64,000 nucleotides of DNA, from the NCBI GenBank assembly GCA_963578475.1, contig CAUZCL010000002.1:1-64000 (forward strand). The letters run 5' to 3'. Below the pieces are notes generated by a model. The model ran no database searches, was not told where the DNA came from, and saw nothing but the letters and a program-made list of their open reading frames with translations. Shown here piece after piece: positions 25,140 through 33,142 of the stretch. A program made the translations under genes and the position numbers. The DNA comes from SMYC01 sp963578475 (GTDB lineage: Bacteria > Acidobacteriota > Vicinamibacteria > Marinacidobacterales > SMYC01). Numbering within the stretch: the stretch's first letter is position 1; every line of letters begins with the position of its first letter.

Positions 25140-25739
25140 GTGCGCGTCGCGGTGCTTCTTGCGGCGGGCGCGTCGCGTCGAATGGGGCGCCCGAAGCTCG
25201 ACCTCGCATTCGGCGGCGAGACGATGCTCTCGAGAAGCCTTCGCAATTTGTTGGCCGCGGGGCTCGACCGCGTTCTCGTCGTCCTCGCTTCGGATGGCGA
25301 GGCTCGGAGCGAGTTTTATGAGGCCCAAGATGACGAGCGCGTCGAGGTGGTGGTCAATCCCGACAGCAAGAACGGACTCGCGAGCTCGCTTCGATGCGGG
25401 CTCGAACGCTTGCCCCGAGAAACGCGCGTCGTGCTCATAGCACTCGCTGACAAACCGCTCGTGAAGCCCGTGACGATCCGCATGCTCACGGGCATGTTCG
25501 ACGAAGCCGGTGCGCGCATCGCCCATCCCGTCTATCGCGGGGAGCAGGGGCATCCTGTTCTATTTGTCGCAGAGCTCGTCGAGGAGCTACTCACCCTTTC
25601 CGGCGATCGCGGCGGGAAGTCGTTACTTACCCGCCACCACGACGAAGTACTCGAGATTGCTGTCGACGATCCAGGCGTTTGCATCGATATCGACACGCCC
25701 GAGGACTACGAAAAAGCTAGCCAAGCCCTCAATCGCTAA
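25140..25739 (+). CDS. mocA: MocA-like molybdenum cofactor nucleotidyltransferase
   Basis: A 199-residue NTP-transferase. The N-terminal LLAAGASRRMGRPKL is the nucleotide-binding signature shared by MobA, MocA and IspD. LADKPLVKPVTIRML carries the metal-binding Asp region, and RGEQGHPVLF is typical of MocA. Known MocA joins CTP to molybdopterin to make MCD for xanthine-dehydrogenase-family enzymes. The GTG start at 25140 has GGAG about 8 bases upstream and lies 3 bases after yqeC, so the two form an operon. Confidence 0.88.
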   Translation: MRVAVLLAAGASRRMGRPKLDLAFGGETMLSRSLRNLLAAGLDRVLVVLASDGEARSEFYEAQDDERVEVVVNPDSKNGLASSLRCGLERLPRETRVVLIALADKPLVKPVTIRMLTGMFDEAGARIAHPVYRGEQGHPVLFVAELVEELLTLSGDRGGKSLLTRHHDEVLEIAVDDPGVCIDIDTPEDYEKASQALNR

Positions 25740-25788
25740 CCCCTAGAAAATCACGAGTTCCGTCACGTCGCGCGCAAGCTCATTACTA

Positions 25789-25820
25789 GAAAAGCGTAGC
25801 GCAAACGTGCGTAGAAAGAA
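25789..25820. repeat. Fragment of the CGCAAAGGCG-type intergenic repeat
   Basis: AAAGCGTAGCGCAAACGTGC followed by GTAGAAAGAA resembles the left arm of the element at 13551 (AAAGCGTAACGCAAAGGCGC). It lies in the 200-base gap between the converging mocA and deoC genes. Only one arm is recognisable. Confidence 0.4.
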
Positions 25821-25945
25821 CTGCTTCGCCTCCGCTATCTTTTTTACATTCCCCCATCTCCTCCTATCCCCACCTCTCCTTGCTTGTAAACGGCCTGTCT
25901 GAAGGCAAGGGGATGTGGGGATAAGGGCGGCTTGTCTGGCTGGGC

Positions 25946-26779
25946 TCAGTCGCTCGTCTGAATGATGCGGATTCCTGCGCTTGCGCCGATTCGGGTTGCT
26001 CCGGCTTCCACCATCTGTTTTGCGGTCGTGCGATCGCGGACGCCACCCGCGGCTTTGACACCCATTTTCTGGCCGACGATGTCCCGCATGAGTGCGACGT
26101 CTTCGACAGTAGCGCCTCCGGGCCCGAACCCGGTCGAGGTCTTGATGAAGTCGGCGTCCGCCGCGGCCACGAGCGTGGATGCTTTGACTTTCTCGTCTTC
26201 GGTGAGGAGCGCCGTCTCTATGATGACCTTGCTCAGCGCGGATCCTTCTCGGCACGCGTCGACGACTCCGCGGATGTCGTCTTCGACCGTGCGGTAGTCT
26301 ATCGACTTGAGTGCTCCGATATTGATCACCATGTCGACTTCGTTGGCGCCGTCGAAGATGGCGCGACGGGTCTCATAGGCTTTGACGTCGCGATTATTGG
26401 CGCCAAGCGGAAATCCAGCGACGGTGCAGACTCCGACGCCCGTTCCTTGAAGAAGCTGGGCGGCGAGGCGCACCCAGGTGGGCTGAATACATACGGCAGC
26501 GAATCGATGCTCTGCCGCTTCGGCGCAAAGCTTTCGGATCTGTTCCTCGGTCGCGTCGGCTTTGAGAAGCGTGTGGTCGATGAGAGCGGCGAGGCTTCGA
26601 TGAGGAGCGGAGGCCGTGAGACCGAACCGTTCCGCTCCGCGATCGACGAGCGGCTGCATCACATGGGGACACTGGTTGCGATCGAGTTGATGACAGCTGC
26701 ACGGACGATCGGTGGCCCCGAGCTCCAACAGCACGGCATCGGTCACCGCGTCGGTGAGACGTTCTAGATCCCAGCTCAT
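25946..26779 (-). CDS. deoC: Deoxyribose-phosphate aldolase with N-terminal extension
   Basis: DERA cleaves 2-deoxyribose 5-phosphate to acetaldehyde and glyceraldehyde 3-phosphate. The aldolase domain starts near residue 63 (ALIDHTLLKADATEEQI). It carries the Schiff-base lysine in DFIKTSTGFGPGGATVED and the proton-relay region VKAAGGVRDRTTAKQM. Normal DERA is about 220 residues; this one is 277. The extra part begins with an amphipathic helix (SWDLERLTDAVTDAVLLEL), then a Cys/His cluster (Cys27, Cys29, His30, Cys37, His39), then a linker. Such a short helix plus linker resembles bacterial-microcompartment encapsulation peptides. The start overlaps the rpiB stop by 4 bases. Confidence 0.93.
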   Translation of the reverse strand: MSWDLERLTDAVTDAVLLELGATDRPCSCHQLDRNQCPHVMQPLVDRGAERFGLTASAPHRSLAALIDHTLLKADATEEQIRKLCAEAAEHRFAAVCIQPTWVRLAAQLLQGTGVGVCTVAGFPLGANNRDVKAYETRRAIFDGANEVDMVINIGALKSIDYRTVEDDIRGVVDACREGSALSKVIIETALLTEDEKVKASTLVAAADADFIKTSTGFGPGGATVEDVALMRDIVGQKMGVKAAGGVRDRTTAKQMVEAGATRIGASAGIRIIQTSD

Positions 26780-27444
26780 AAGGGTCGATAATACTTCCTT
26801 TCGACTGCCATGATCTTCGCGACCCGGTTCTTGTGCCGGGGCTCCCGGTGTTCGGCGCTCATGAAGATGCGCACGATGGGCCGTAGCTTTTCAGGGAGCA
26901 TGAGTGTGGAGCCGAGCGTGAGCACGTTGATGTCGTTGTGCTCGCGCGCGTTTTTCGCACCCGCTTCCTCGTAGCACGCTGCTGAGCGAATGCCGGGGAC
27001 TTTGTTGGCGACGATGGCGGAGCCGATGCCGGCACCATCGATGATGATCCCTTGCTTCGCATGTCCGAGGGTGACGGAGAGCGCGACGGCGTGAGCGATA
27101 TCCGGGTAGTCGACCGCTTCTTTCGAATGCGTGCCGTAATCGATATAGCTCGCTGGAAGCGTGTCGAGATATTCCCTGAGGGAGTTTTTTAGCTCGAAGC
27201 CGCCATGGTCAGACCCAATAGCGAGCTTCACTGTGGCGATCGCGTCTTCGCCCGGGCGAGTGCGTTCGACGATTTGGATCTTGCGCCGTTCGACCCACTC
27301 ACGAGCGATGTCGGTGAGCGATGTTCCCGGCGTGATGTCGAGAATACCGCCTTCGGGAATCGATTGAACGTCCTCGCCTGTCAGGATGCGGCGTTTGTTG
27401 TCGGCCACTTGGCACAATTTATGACGCTCCTCGACTTCTTGCAA
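26776..27444 (-). CDS. rpiB: RpiB/LacAB-family sugar-phosphate isomerase with N-terminal extension
   Basis: A 222-residue protein against about 150 for ordinary RpiB. The isomerase domain starts near residue 72 (VKLAIGSDHGGFELKNSLRE) and includes YPDIAHAVALSV and REHNDINVLTLGS. The E. coli-type catalytic Cys in CGTGIG is replaced: here the loop is IIDGAGIGSAIVANK, so Asp stands in its place. Residues 1-70 form an extra domain (RRILTGEDVQSIPEGGILDI and SLTDIAREWVERRKIQIVE) that resembles small N-terminal domains on microcompartment-associated enzymes. It probably isomerises ribose 5-phosphate or a related pentose phosphate from nucleoside breakdown. It is co-transcribed with deoC. Confidence 0.88.
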   Translation of the reverse strand: MQEVEERHKLCQVADNKRRILTGEDVQSIPEGGILDITPGTSLTDIAREWVERRKIQIVERTRPGEDAIATVKLAIGSDHGGFELKNSLREYLDTLPASYIDYGTHSKEAVDYPDIAHAVALSVTLGHAKQGIIIDGAGIGSAIVANKVPGIRSAACYEEAGAKNAREHNDINVLTLGSTLMLPEKLRPIVRIFMSAEHREPRHKNRVAKIMAVERKYYRPL

Positions 27445-27511
27445 GCCCTTACACGGGAGGGAGCAAGTGAGACAGGCGTCGGACGGACCCCCGTGCTAAC
27501 ATTTGGCGAGG

Positions 27512-28429
27512 ATGGGTGATAGGAGCCAAGGTCCGGATTTTTTTGCCGGAATGGAACGCCTCTCCGAGGAGAGTGCGCCGAAGCTGCGCTGGGACCAACG
27601 CACAAAATCGCTCGCGGCCGCCTGGGGTGTGCATATTCTCGTCTTCCTCATCATGCTCCTCCCGCCCATAGCGAGCTTGATGTCTCGAGATCCGATGGAA
27701 GCGGGAGGCGTGCTCGTCCGCTTCTATGAGCTAGGCGGGAGTGGGCGCGGGAGCGGCGGTGGTGGTGGAGGCTCGCGTGGGGCGCGGATCTCCGCCTTTA
27801 TCCGCACGAGACCACCTCCGGAGGAGCCTGAGGTGGAACCGGAGCCGCGTCGCGCGCCAGTAGCCCCCCGAAAGCCGCCGACGCTCCGTTTCGACGACTT
27901 GAACGTTCCGGATTTACCGACCGAAACGGATATCATTTTTGCCGGAGTGTTCTCGCCGGATGAGCAAGACTTCCCGGGATTGTCCTTGGATGACATGCGG
28001 GATTTCGGCGGCATCGACAACCGACCGAGCGCTGGTACTGTGGGCGGTATCGGTGGCGGTGATGGTACCGGCGTGGGTAGCGGTGAAGGCTGGGGAGTCG
28101 GCCCCGGGCGCGGAGGCGGTTTCGGCGGCGGCGATTACTCGCCGGGTGCGTGGGACGTCGAGCCCGTTCTTGTTTTCAAGCCTCCGAGACCCGACTATCC
28201 GCTCACTGCCCGCGAAAAGATGGTGCACGGGGAAGTTTTGCTCGAAATCCTCGTAAAGCTCGACGGGAGCACCGAGGTCGTCCGGGTTTTGAAATCCCTT
28301 CCGTATTGCGTCGAGGCGGCCAAAGAAAATGCCAAACTCTTTAGGTGGAAGCCCGCCCTCAAAGAGGGCAAGCCGGTTGAAGCCCCCGGCGTCATTACTG
28401 TGACGTTCGAGTTGTTCTCCCAAGGCTGA
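27512..28429 (+). CDS. TonB-like energy-transducer C-terminal domain protein
   Basis: About 305 residues. A cytoplasmic N-terminus of about 35 residues is followed by a membrane segment (WGVHILVFLIMLLPPIASL). A Gly-rich stretch, a Pro/Glu-rich spacer and a second Gly-rich stretch (about 180-215) come next. The TonB C-terminal domain ends the protein (PPRPDYPLTAREKMVHGEVL, then RWKPALKEGKPVEAPGVITV). It would span the periplasm and contact an outer-membrane receptor or another partner. No exbB/exbD is nearby. Start ATG 27512 is tentative; ATG 27551 is possible. It is followed after 11 bases by hpt. Confidence 0.82.
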   Translation: MGDRSQGPDFFAGMERLSEESAPKLRWDQRTKSLAAAWGVHILVFLIMLLPPIASLMSRDPMEAGGVLVRFYELGGSGRGSGGGGGGSRGARISAFIRTRPPPEEPEVEPEPRRAPVAPRKPPTLRFDDLNVPDLPTETDIIFAGVFSPDEQDFPGLSLDDMRDFGGIDNRPSAGTVGGIGGGDGTGVGSGEGWGVGPGRGGGFGGGDYSPGAWDVEPVLVFKPPRPDYPLTAREKMVHGEVLLEILVKLDGSTEVVRVLKSLPYCVEAAKENAKLFRWKPALKEGKPVEAPGVITVTFELFSQG

Positions 28430-28440
28430 TCCGCGCGCGC

Positions 28441-28947
28441 ATGGAAGTCCTCTTCACCGAAGAACAAATCGCGAAACGCGTGCGCGAGATGGGTAAAGAA
28501 ATCAGCGCGGACTATCAAGGAAAGACGGTCCATTTCGTCTGCGTGCTGAAAGGCGCTTATACTTTTCTCGCCGATCTCGCGCGAGCGATGGAAGTGCCGG
28601 TGACGCTCGACTTCCTCGCGGTGTCGTCCTACGGCAAGGATAAGACTTCGAGCGGTGAGGTTCAGCTGACGAAGGACCTCGACGTGTTGCTCGCCGGCCG
28701 CGACGTGATCGTCGTCGAGGACATTGCGGATACAGGTCTCACGCTCAACTATCTTCTCAACATGCTCGGCTCGCGGGAGCCGGCCACTTTGAAGGTGGCC
28801 GCGTTTCTCTCGAAGCCGTCGCGGCGCGAGATCGACGTTGCCGTCGATTATATTGGCTTCGAAGTTCCCGATCGCTTTGTCGTCGGCTACGGTCTCGACG
28901 ACAACCAACGCTTCCGTGAGCTACCGTATATAGCGGTACAAGACTGA
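28441..28947 (+). CDS. hpt: Hypoxanthine phosphoribosyltransferase
   Basis: A 168-residue type I phosphoribosyltransferase. The PRPP-binding motif is VIVVEDIADTGLTLNYLL. The flexible-loop region SSYGKDKTSSGEVQL and the purine-binding VVGYGLDDNQRFRELPYIAV match HPRT. It converts hypoxanthine or guanine plus PRPP to IMP or GMP, salvaging the bases released by the purine nucleoside phosphorylase encoded nearby on the other strand. It follows a TonB-like gene on the same strand and ends at a repeat-filled gap. Confidence 0.95.
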   Translation: MEVLFTEEQIAKRVREMGKEISADYQGKTVHFVCVLKGAYTFLADLARAMEVPVTLDFLAVSSYGKDKTSSGEVQLTKDLDVLLAGRDVIVVEDIADTGLTLNYLLNMLGSREPATLKVAAFLSKPSRREIDVAVDYIGFEVPDRFVVGYGLDDNQRFRELPYIAVQD

Positions 28948-28950
28948 GCC

Positions 28951-29265
28951 CGTGAGAAAAAAATAGAAAAGAACAGCCACAGAGGCACAGAGCCGCAGAG
29001 TTTGATGAGATCACAGAACAGAGGTTCAGCTCTTGTCTTTGCGGTGCCTCCACGGTAGGTGAGCCCCGTGAAGAGTGGCGAGAGTCACCTCGGCTTTCCT
29101 CGCTGTTCGAAGTGGCTTCGGCCGACAAGTCTCAAAACTGGTACAACCGCGTTCGTATGGCCTGCCGCGAGCCTTTTCAAACTCCGCAGCCGCACGAAGA
29201 GATCTCGCGAACCTCTGTCTCTCTGGCCTCTGTGGCTGATCTTTTCTTCCTGATTTTTTCTCATG
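28951..29265. repeat. Imperfect inverted-repeat intergenic element (CACAGAGGCACAGAG type)
   Basis: The 350-base gap between hpt and cdd has no gene. The left arm (28951-29000) reads CGTGAGAAAAAAATAGAAAA, then CAGCCACAGAGGCACAGAG. The right arm, reverse complemented (29265 downwards), reads CATGAGAAAAAATCAGGAAG, then CAGCCACAGAGGCCAGAGAG. About 200 bases lie between the arms. The element has no coding capacity that I can support. It is related to the element at 34840 and more loosely to the one at 13551. Confidence 0.72.
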
Positions 29266-29297
29266 TCCTGAGTCAGCTGGGACATTGGTCAGAAGAC

Positions 29298-29693
29298 TCA
29301 AAGGGCCGATTTCTCGAAGGCCCTCGGAAACAGCTCGCTCATCATCATCGTGTCGTGCTTCCCCCTGGTGCTCACCATGTAAACGGGGATGTCGGCACAA
29401 AACTCCCAGAGCAATTGCCGACAAGCGCCACAAGGTGGCGTCGGTTCGTCGGCGGCGGTAACGACGACGATTTCGGTGAAGGCCCTGGCACCTTCTGAGA
29501 GCGCTTTCCATAGCGCTACGCGCTCGGCGCATACGGTCAGTCCGAGCGTAGCGTTCTCGACGTTGCAGCCCGTAAAGATATCGCCTCCGTCGGTACGAAG
29601 CGCGGCGCCGACTTTGAACTTGGAGAAATCCGCTACGGCATTCTCGCGAACGCGCGTCGCTTGCTCGACGAGGTCTTTTGGGATGTCGGTCAT
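29298..29693 (-). CDS. cdd: Cytidine deaminase
   Basis: A 131-residue homotetrameric-type cytidine deaminase that turns cytidine and deoxycytidine into uridine and deoxyuridine. Zinc ligands are in TVCAERVALWKAL (Cys, with catalytic Glu) and PPCGACRQLLWEF (two Cys). The substrate motif FKVGAALRT and NVENATLGL are present. The true start is ATG 29693, which overlaps the stop of the phosphorylase gene (ATGA); the upstream open frame is antisense noise. Its products feed the pyrimidine phosphorylase in the same run of genes. Confidence 0.95.
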   Translation of the reverse strand: MTDIPKDLVEQATRVRENAVADFSKFKVGAALRTDGGDIFTGCNVENATLGLTVCAERVALWKALSEGARAFTEIVVVTAADEPTPPCGACRQLLWEFCADIPVYMVSTRGKHDTMMMSELFPRAFEKSAL

Positions 29694-30523
29694 TTCGTCA
29701 GGTCCGGTAAGAGTGAGCCGATGAGCTCGAGGAACACGGAGCTGACGCGAGCGCCGACTTCGATGACCTCTCGATGGCCGATTTTTTGTTTGAGGATTCC
29801 AGCCGCCATGTTGGTGATGCAGGAGATCCCGAGCACGCGGGCCCGCATCTGATGTGCGGCGATCGTCTCGAGCACGGTCGACATCCCGACGGCGTCCGCC
29901 CCCATCGTGCGGAGCATGCGAATCTCGGCCGGCGTTTCGAAGCTTGGTCCGAGGAGCCCCGCATAGACGCCTTTTCTCAAGTTCAATCCAATCCGGCGCG
30001 CGGCTTTGTCGCATGTCTCGATGTGAGCGGGATGATAGGCGGCGGAAACGTCGGTAAAGCGATGTCCGAGCTCGGGACGCTCTGGGCCGACGAGAGGGTT
30101 CAAACCGGTCAAATTCAATTGGTCGGTTATGACCATGAGCTCGCCAGGCTTGAACGCGGCATTGACCGCCCCAGCGGCATTGGTGAGAACGAGATTCCGT
30201 GCGCCGAGCGTCACCATCACGCGAGCCGGGAACACGACGTCGTCGGCGCTATAGCCTTCATAGGCATGTACGCGGCCGGCCATGACGAGTACAGGAACGT
30301 TCTCGAACTTACCCGCGATCAACTCCCCTTTGTGCCCTTTGACGCTCGAGCTCGGGAACTGAGGAATGTCCGCGTAGGCAATCGCGGTTGCCTCCGTCAA
30401 GGCATCGGCGAATGCACCGAGCCCGGACCCGAGGACGATACCGACTTTGGCCCGAATCTTCGTCTTCGACCCGATATAGGTGGCTGCTTCTTGAATGTTC
30501 TCGAAAATATTCATAGGCTTCAT
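29690..30523 (-). CDS. punA: Purine nucleoside phosphorylase (trimeric type I)
   Basis: A 277-residue phosphorylase that splits inosine and guanosine (and deoxy forms) into base and (deoxy)ribose 1-phosphate. Visible family blocks are GIVLGSGLGAFAD, the phosphate-binding GRVHAYEGY, LTNAAGAVN and the base-binding GPSFETPAEIRML with GADAVGMSTVLE. Glu in SFETPAE and Asn in ITNMAAG fit 6-oxopurine specificity. Start ATG 30523 or ATG 30514. It is coupled to cdd by a 4-base overlap and follows the transporter gene by 36 bases. Confidence 0.93.
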   Translation of the reverse strand: MKPMNIFENIQEAATYIGSKTKIRAKVGIVLGSGLGAFADALTEATAIAYADIPQFPSSSVKGHKGELIAGKFENVPVLVMAGRVHAYEGYSADDVVFPARVMVTLGARNLVLTNAAGAVNAAFKPGELMVITDQLNLTGLNPLVGPERPELGHRFTDVSAAYHPAHIETCDKAARRIGLNLRKGVYAGLLGPSFETPAEIRMLRTMGADAVGMSTVLETIAAHQMRARVLGISCITNMAAGILKQKIGHREVIEVGARVSSVFLELIGSLLPDLTK

Positions 30524-30559
30524 AGAACTTCCCGAAAAGTGAAAACCGACAACGGAGCC

Positions 30560-31765
30560 TCAATTCAAAAGTCCGGCAATCGTCGCGGTCATGAACGTCG
30601 CGAGCGATCCACCGAGGAGTGCTCGAAGCCCGAGGCGAGCGAGGTCTTCCTTGCGTGATGGTGCGAGGCTGCCAATCCCGCCTATTTGGATCGCGATAGA
30701 GCCGATATTGGCGAAGCCGCACAGAGCGTAAGTGGAGATGAGCTCGGCGCGCGCGCCGATAGCGCCCGCGGCTTTGAGATCGCCGAGCGATTGGTAGGCG
30801 ACGAACTCGTTGATGATCACTTTTTGCCCGATCAGGGTCCCGACCGTGCCCGACTCCGCCCAAGGGACGCCCATCAGGTAAGCGAGAGGCGCGAACAGGC
30901 TGGCAAAGATCTGCTCGAGCGAGAGACCAAAATATTGGAGCGGCCAATTGACGAGTGCTACGAGGGACACGAAGGCTATCAACATGGCTGCGATGTTGAG
31001 AGAGAGTGTCATGCCGGTGCTCGCACCCCGCGCGGCGGCGTCGATAATGTTGACTTCTTTTCGCTCGACCTCGAGCTTCACTTCGCCGCGTGTAAGGGGC
31101 TCACCCGTTTCCGGAACGAGCATCTTGGCCATCACGATGGCCGCGGGCGCATTCATGATGCTCGCCGCCAACAAAAACTGAGCTTCGGCTCCGAAACCGA
31201 TATACGCGCCTAACACAGCGCCCGAGATCGTCGCCATCCCGCCGATCATCAACATGGCGACCTCCGAATTGGTCATCTTGTCGATGTAAGGTGCGATGAG
31301 GATAGGGGCCTCGGTCTGACCCATGAAAACGTTCGCCGCCGTCGCGAGCGATTCCGCTCCGCTCGTCCCCATCGTATGCGCCATCACTTTGGCCATCCCC
31401 AAGACGATTACCTGCAACAGCCCGATGTAGTACATGACCGCGAAGAGGGAAGAGAGAAAGATGATGATAGGGAGGGCTTTGACCGCGAAAATGAAGCCGA
31501 GGCTTTGATTTTTTGCGAGCTCGGTTCCGAAGACGAACTCCGCGCCGGACGAAGCTTTGTCCATGAGCTCGGTCACGACGCCGCTCACCCATCCGAGAAT
31601 CGACACGCCGATCGGAACCTTCATCACGAACAAAGCGAAAGCAAATTGGAGTACGAGGCCCCAGATAATGACGCGCCCGTCGATGGCTTTTCGATTCTGT
31701 GACGCGATATAAGCGACCCCCAAAAGGACTGCGAGCCCGACGATGCCGATATATTGCTCCATCAA
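30560..31765 (-). CDS. nupC: Concentrative nucleoside transporter (NupC/CNT family)
   Basis: A 401-residue inner-membrane protein with about ten hydrophobic segments. CNT signatures are the N-terminal NRKAIDGRVIIWGLVLQFAF, GQTEAPILIAPYIDKMTNSE (nucleoside/sodium site), GTVGTLIGQKVIINEFVAY and CGFANIGSIAIQIGGIGSL. It imports nucleosides with protons or sodium, supplying the phosphorylases and deaminase encoded around it. ATG 31765 overlaps the pyrimidine phosphorylase stop by 4 bases. Confidence 0.94.
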   Translation of the reverse strand: MMEQYIGIVGLAVLLGVAYIASQNRKAIDGRVIIWGLVLQFAFALFVMKVPIGVSILGWVSGVVTELMDKASSGAEFVFGTELAKNQSLGFIFAVKALPIIIFLSSLFAVMYYIGLLQVIVLGMAKVMAHTMGTSGAESLATAANVFMGQTEAPILIAPYIDKMTNSEVAMLMIGGMATISGAVLGAYIGFGAEAQFLLAASIMNAPAAIVMAKMLVPETGEPLTRGEVKLEVERKEVNIIDAAARGASTGMTLSLNIAAMLIAFVSLVALVNWPLQYFGLSLEQIFASLFAPLAYLMGVPWAESGTVGTLIGQKVIINEFVAYQSLGDLKAAGAIGARAELISTYALCGFANIGSIAIQIGGIGSLAPSRKEDLARLGLRALLGGSLATFMTATIAGLLN

Positions 31766-33081
31766 GTCTTCCTTTTCGTCGTGAGAACCGAGTGCACGAG
31801 GTCGCGCGAAGCGGGGGGAGTATCTGTGACTTGATAGGCGTTCGCCACTAGCTCGGAAGCTTCTTCGAGGTTCGTGTCATCGTTGTAGTGAAATGTGAGG
31901 AGCGGCTCGCTTTTTGTGACTTCATCCCCGAGCTTTTTGTGAATGACGAGACCCGCGGCCGGGTCGATAACGTCGTCCACCGTCCGTCGCCCGGCGCCAA
32001 TCAATATGGCCGCGCGCCCGAGCGCTTCCGTCTCGATCACCGAAACGTGACCCCCGGCTGCCGCCTTCAGGTCGCGTCTCGCACCCGCTTTTGGAAGAAG
32101 GCGCGGCTCGTCGATCACGGCGGCGTCGCCTCCTTGCGCTTTAACGATCTGCCGCAGCTTCTCGAGGCCCCGCCCCGATTGAAGCTCTTGCCGTGCTTGC
32201 TTCTCTCCGTCTTCGACCGTCCGCGCCACGTCCCCGAGCACCAGCATGTGCGCGGTAAGCGTCAAGGAAAGCTCGGCCAAGTCGCGGGCGCCGTGGCCTT
32301 TGAGAACAGCGATCGACTCCTCGACCTCGAGCGCGTTGCCGACATAGTTGCCGAGCGGCTGGTTCATATCGGTGAGGAGGGCGACGGCTCTTTTCCCCAT
32401 GTGGGCCGCGGTCTTGAGCAAAAGATCCGCGAGGGCGCTCGCTTCTTCGACCGTTTTCATGAATGCGCCGCTGCCGAACTTTACGTCGAGAACGAGGCCG
32501 GAAATCCCTTCGGCGAGTTTTTTCGAGAGGATGCTGCCGGTAATGAGCGGCAAGCTGTCGATCGTGGCCGTTACGTCTCTGAGCGCGTAGAGCTTGCGGT
32601 CCGCGGGAGCGATCCCATCACTCTGGCCGATGAGCGCGCATCCGACGGAGGCGATGAGCTCGCGAAAGCGCTCCTCGTCAATTCGAATCTCGAAGCCCGG
32701 AATCGCCTCGAGCTTGTCGAGTGTTCCGCCCGCATGCCCGAGGCCCCGGCCGGAGATCATCGGCACCCGCAGCCCGGCCGCGGCGGCGAGTGGAGCGACG
32801 ATGAGCGACGTCTTGTCCCCGACGCCGCCGGTGCTGTGTTTGTCGATTTTGGGTCCTGTAATGTCCGAGAGGTTGAGCACTGCGCCGCTTTCGAGCATCG
32901 ATTCCGTGAGCGCGCGCGTCTCTTGCTCGCTCATCCCTTGAATGCTCACCGCCATGAGAAAGGCGGAGATTTGGTAGCTCGGAATAGAACCAGCGGTAAA
33001 GCCATCGACGAGAAAGCGAATCTCCTCCGGCTCGAGCGCGAGCCCGTGTCTTTTTTTGTGAAGAAGATCGACCGCTCTCAT
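31762..33081 (-). CDS. pdp: Pyrimidine-nucleoside / thymidine phosphorylase
   Basis: A 439-residue class II nucleoside phosphorylase. The phosphate-binding KHSTGGVGDKTSLIVAP and the family signature SGRGLGHAGGTLDKLEAIPG are intact, as is the DVKFGSGAFMK region. It cleaves uridine and/or thymidine (deoxyuridine) to base and (deoxy)ribose 1-phosphate. The sequence alone does not separate Pdp from DeoA; the Bacillus-like length and nearby upp favour the broader Pdp. It is first in the minus-strand operon pdp-nupC-punA-cdd and is divergent from upp over a 60-base spacer. Confidence 0.93.
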   Translation of the reverse strand: MRAVDLLHKKRHGLALEPEEIRFLVDGFTAGSIPSYQISAFLMAVSIQGMSEQETRALTESMLESGAVLNLSDITGPKIDKHSTGGVGDKTSLIVAPLAAAAGLRVPMISGRGLGHAGGTLDKLEAIPGFEIRIDEERFRELIASVGCALIGQSDGIAPADRKLYALRDVTATIDSLPLITGSILSKKLAEGISGLVLDVKFGSGAFMKTVEEASALADLLLKTAAHMGKRAVALLTDMNQPLGNYVGNALEVEESIAVLKGHGARDLAELSLTLTAHMLVLGDVARTVEDGEKQARQELQSGRGLEKLRQIVKAQGGDAAVIDEPRLLPKAGARRDLKAAAGGHVSVIETEALGRAAILIGAGRRTVDDVIDPAAGLVIHKKLGDEVTKSEPLLTFHYNDDTNLEEASELVANAYQVTDTPPASRDLVHSVLTTKRKT

Positions 33082-33142
33082 TGTTGAGAAGGATAGGGGA
33101 AACGATAGGATAATAGCAGCTTTCAGCTGAAAGGAGTCTGTA

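Noticed and set aside
31888..33087. Plus-strand open frame of 399 residues opposite the pyrimidine phosphorylase
   Set aside because: A shadow of a strongly recognised gene; composition is Arg/Ala/Gly-rich with no motif.
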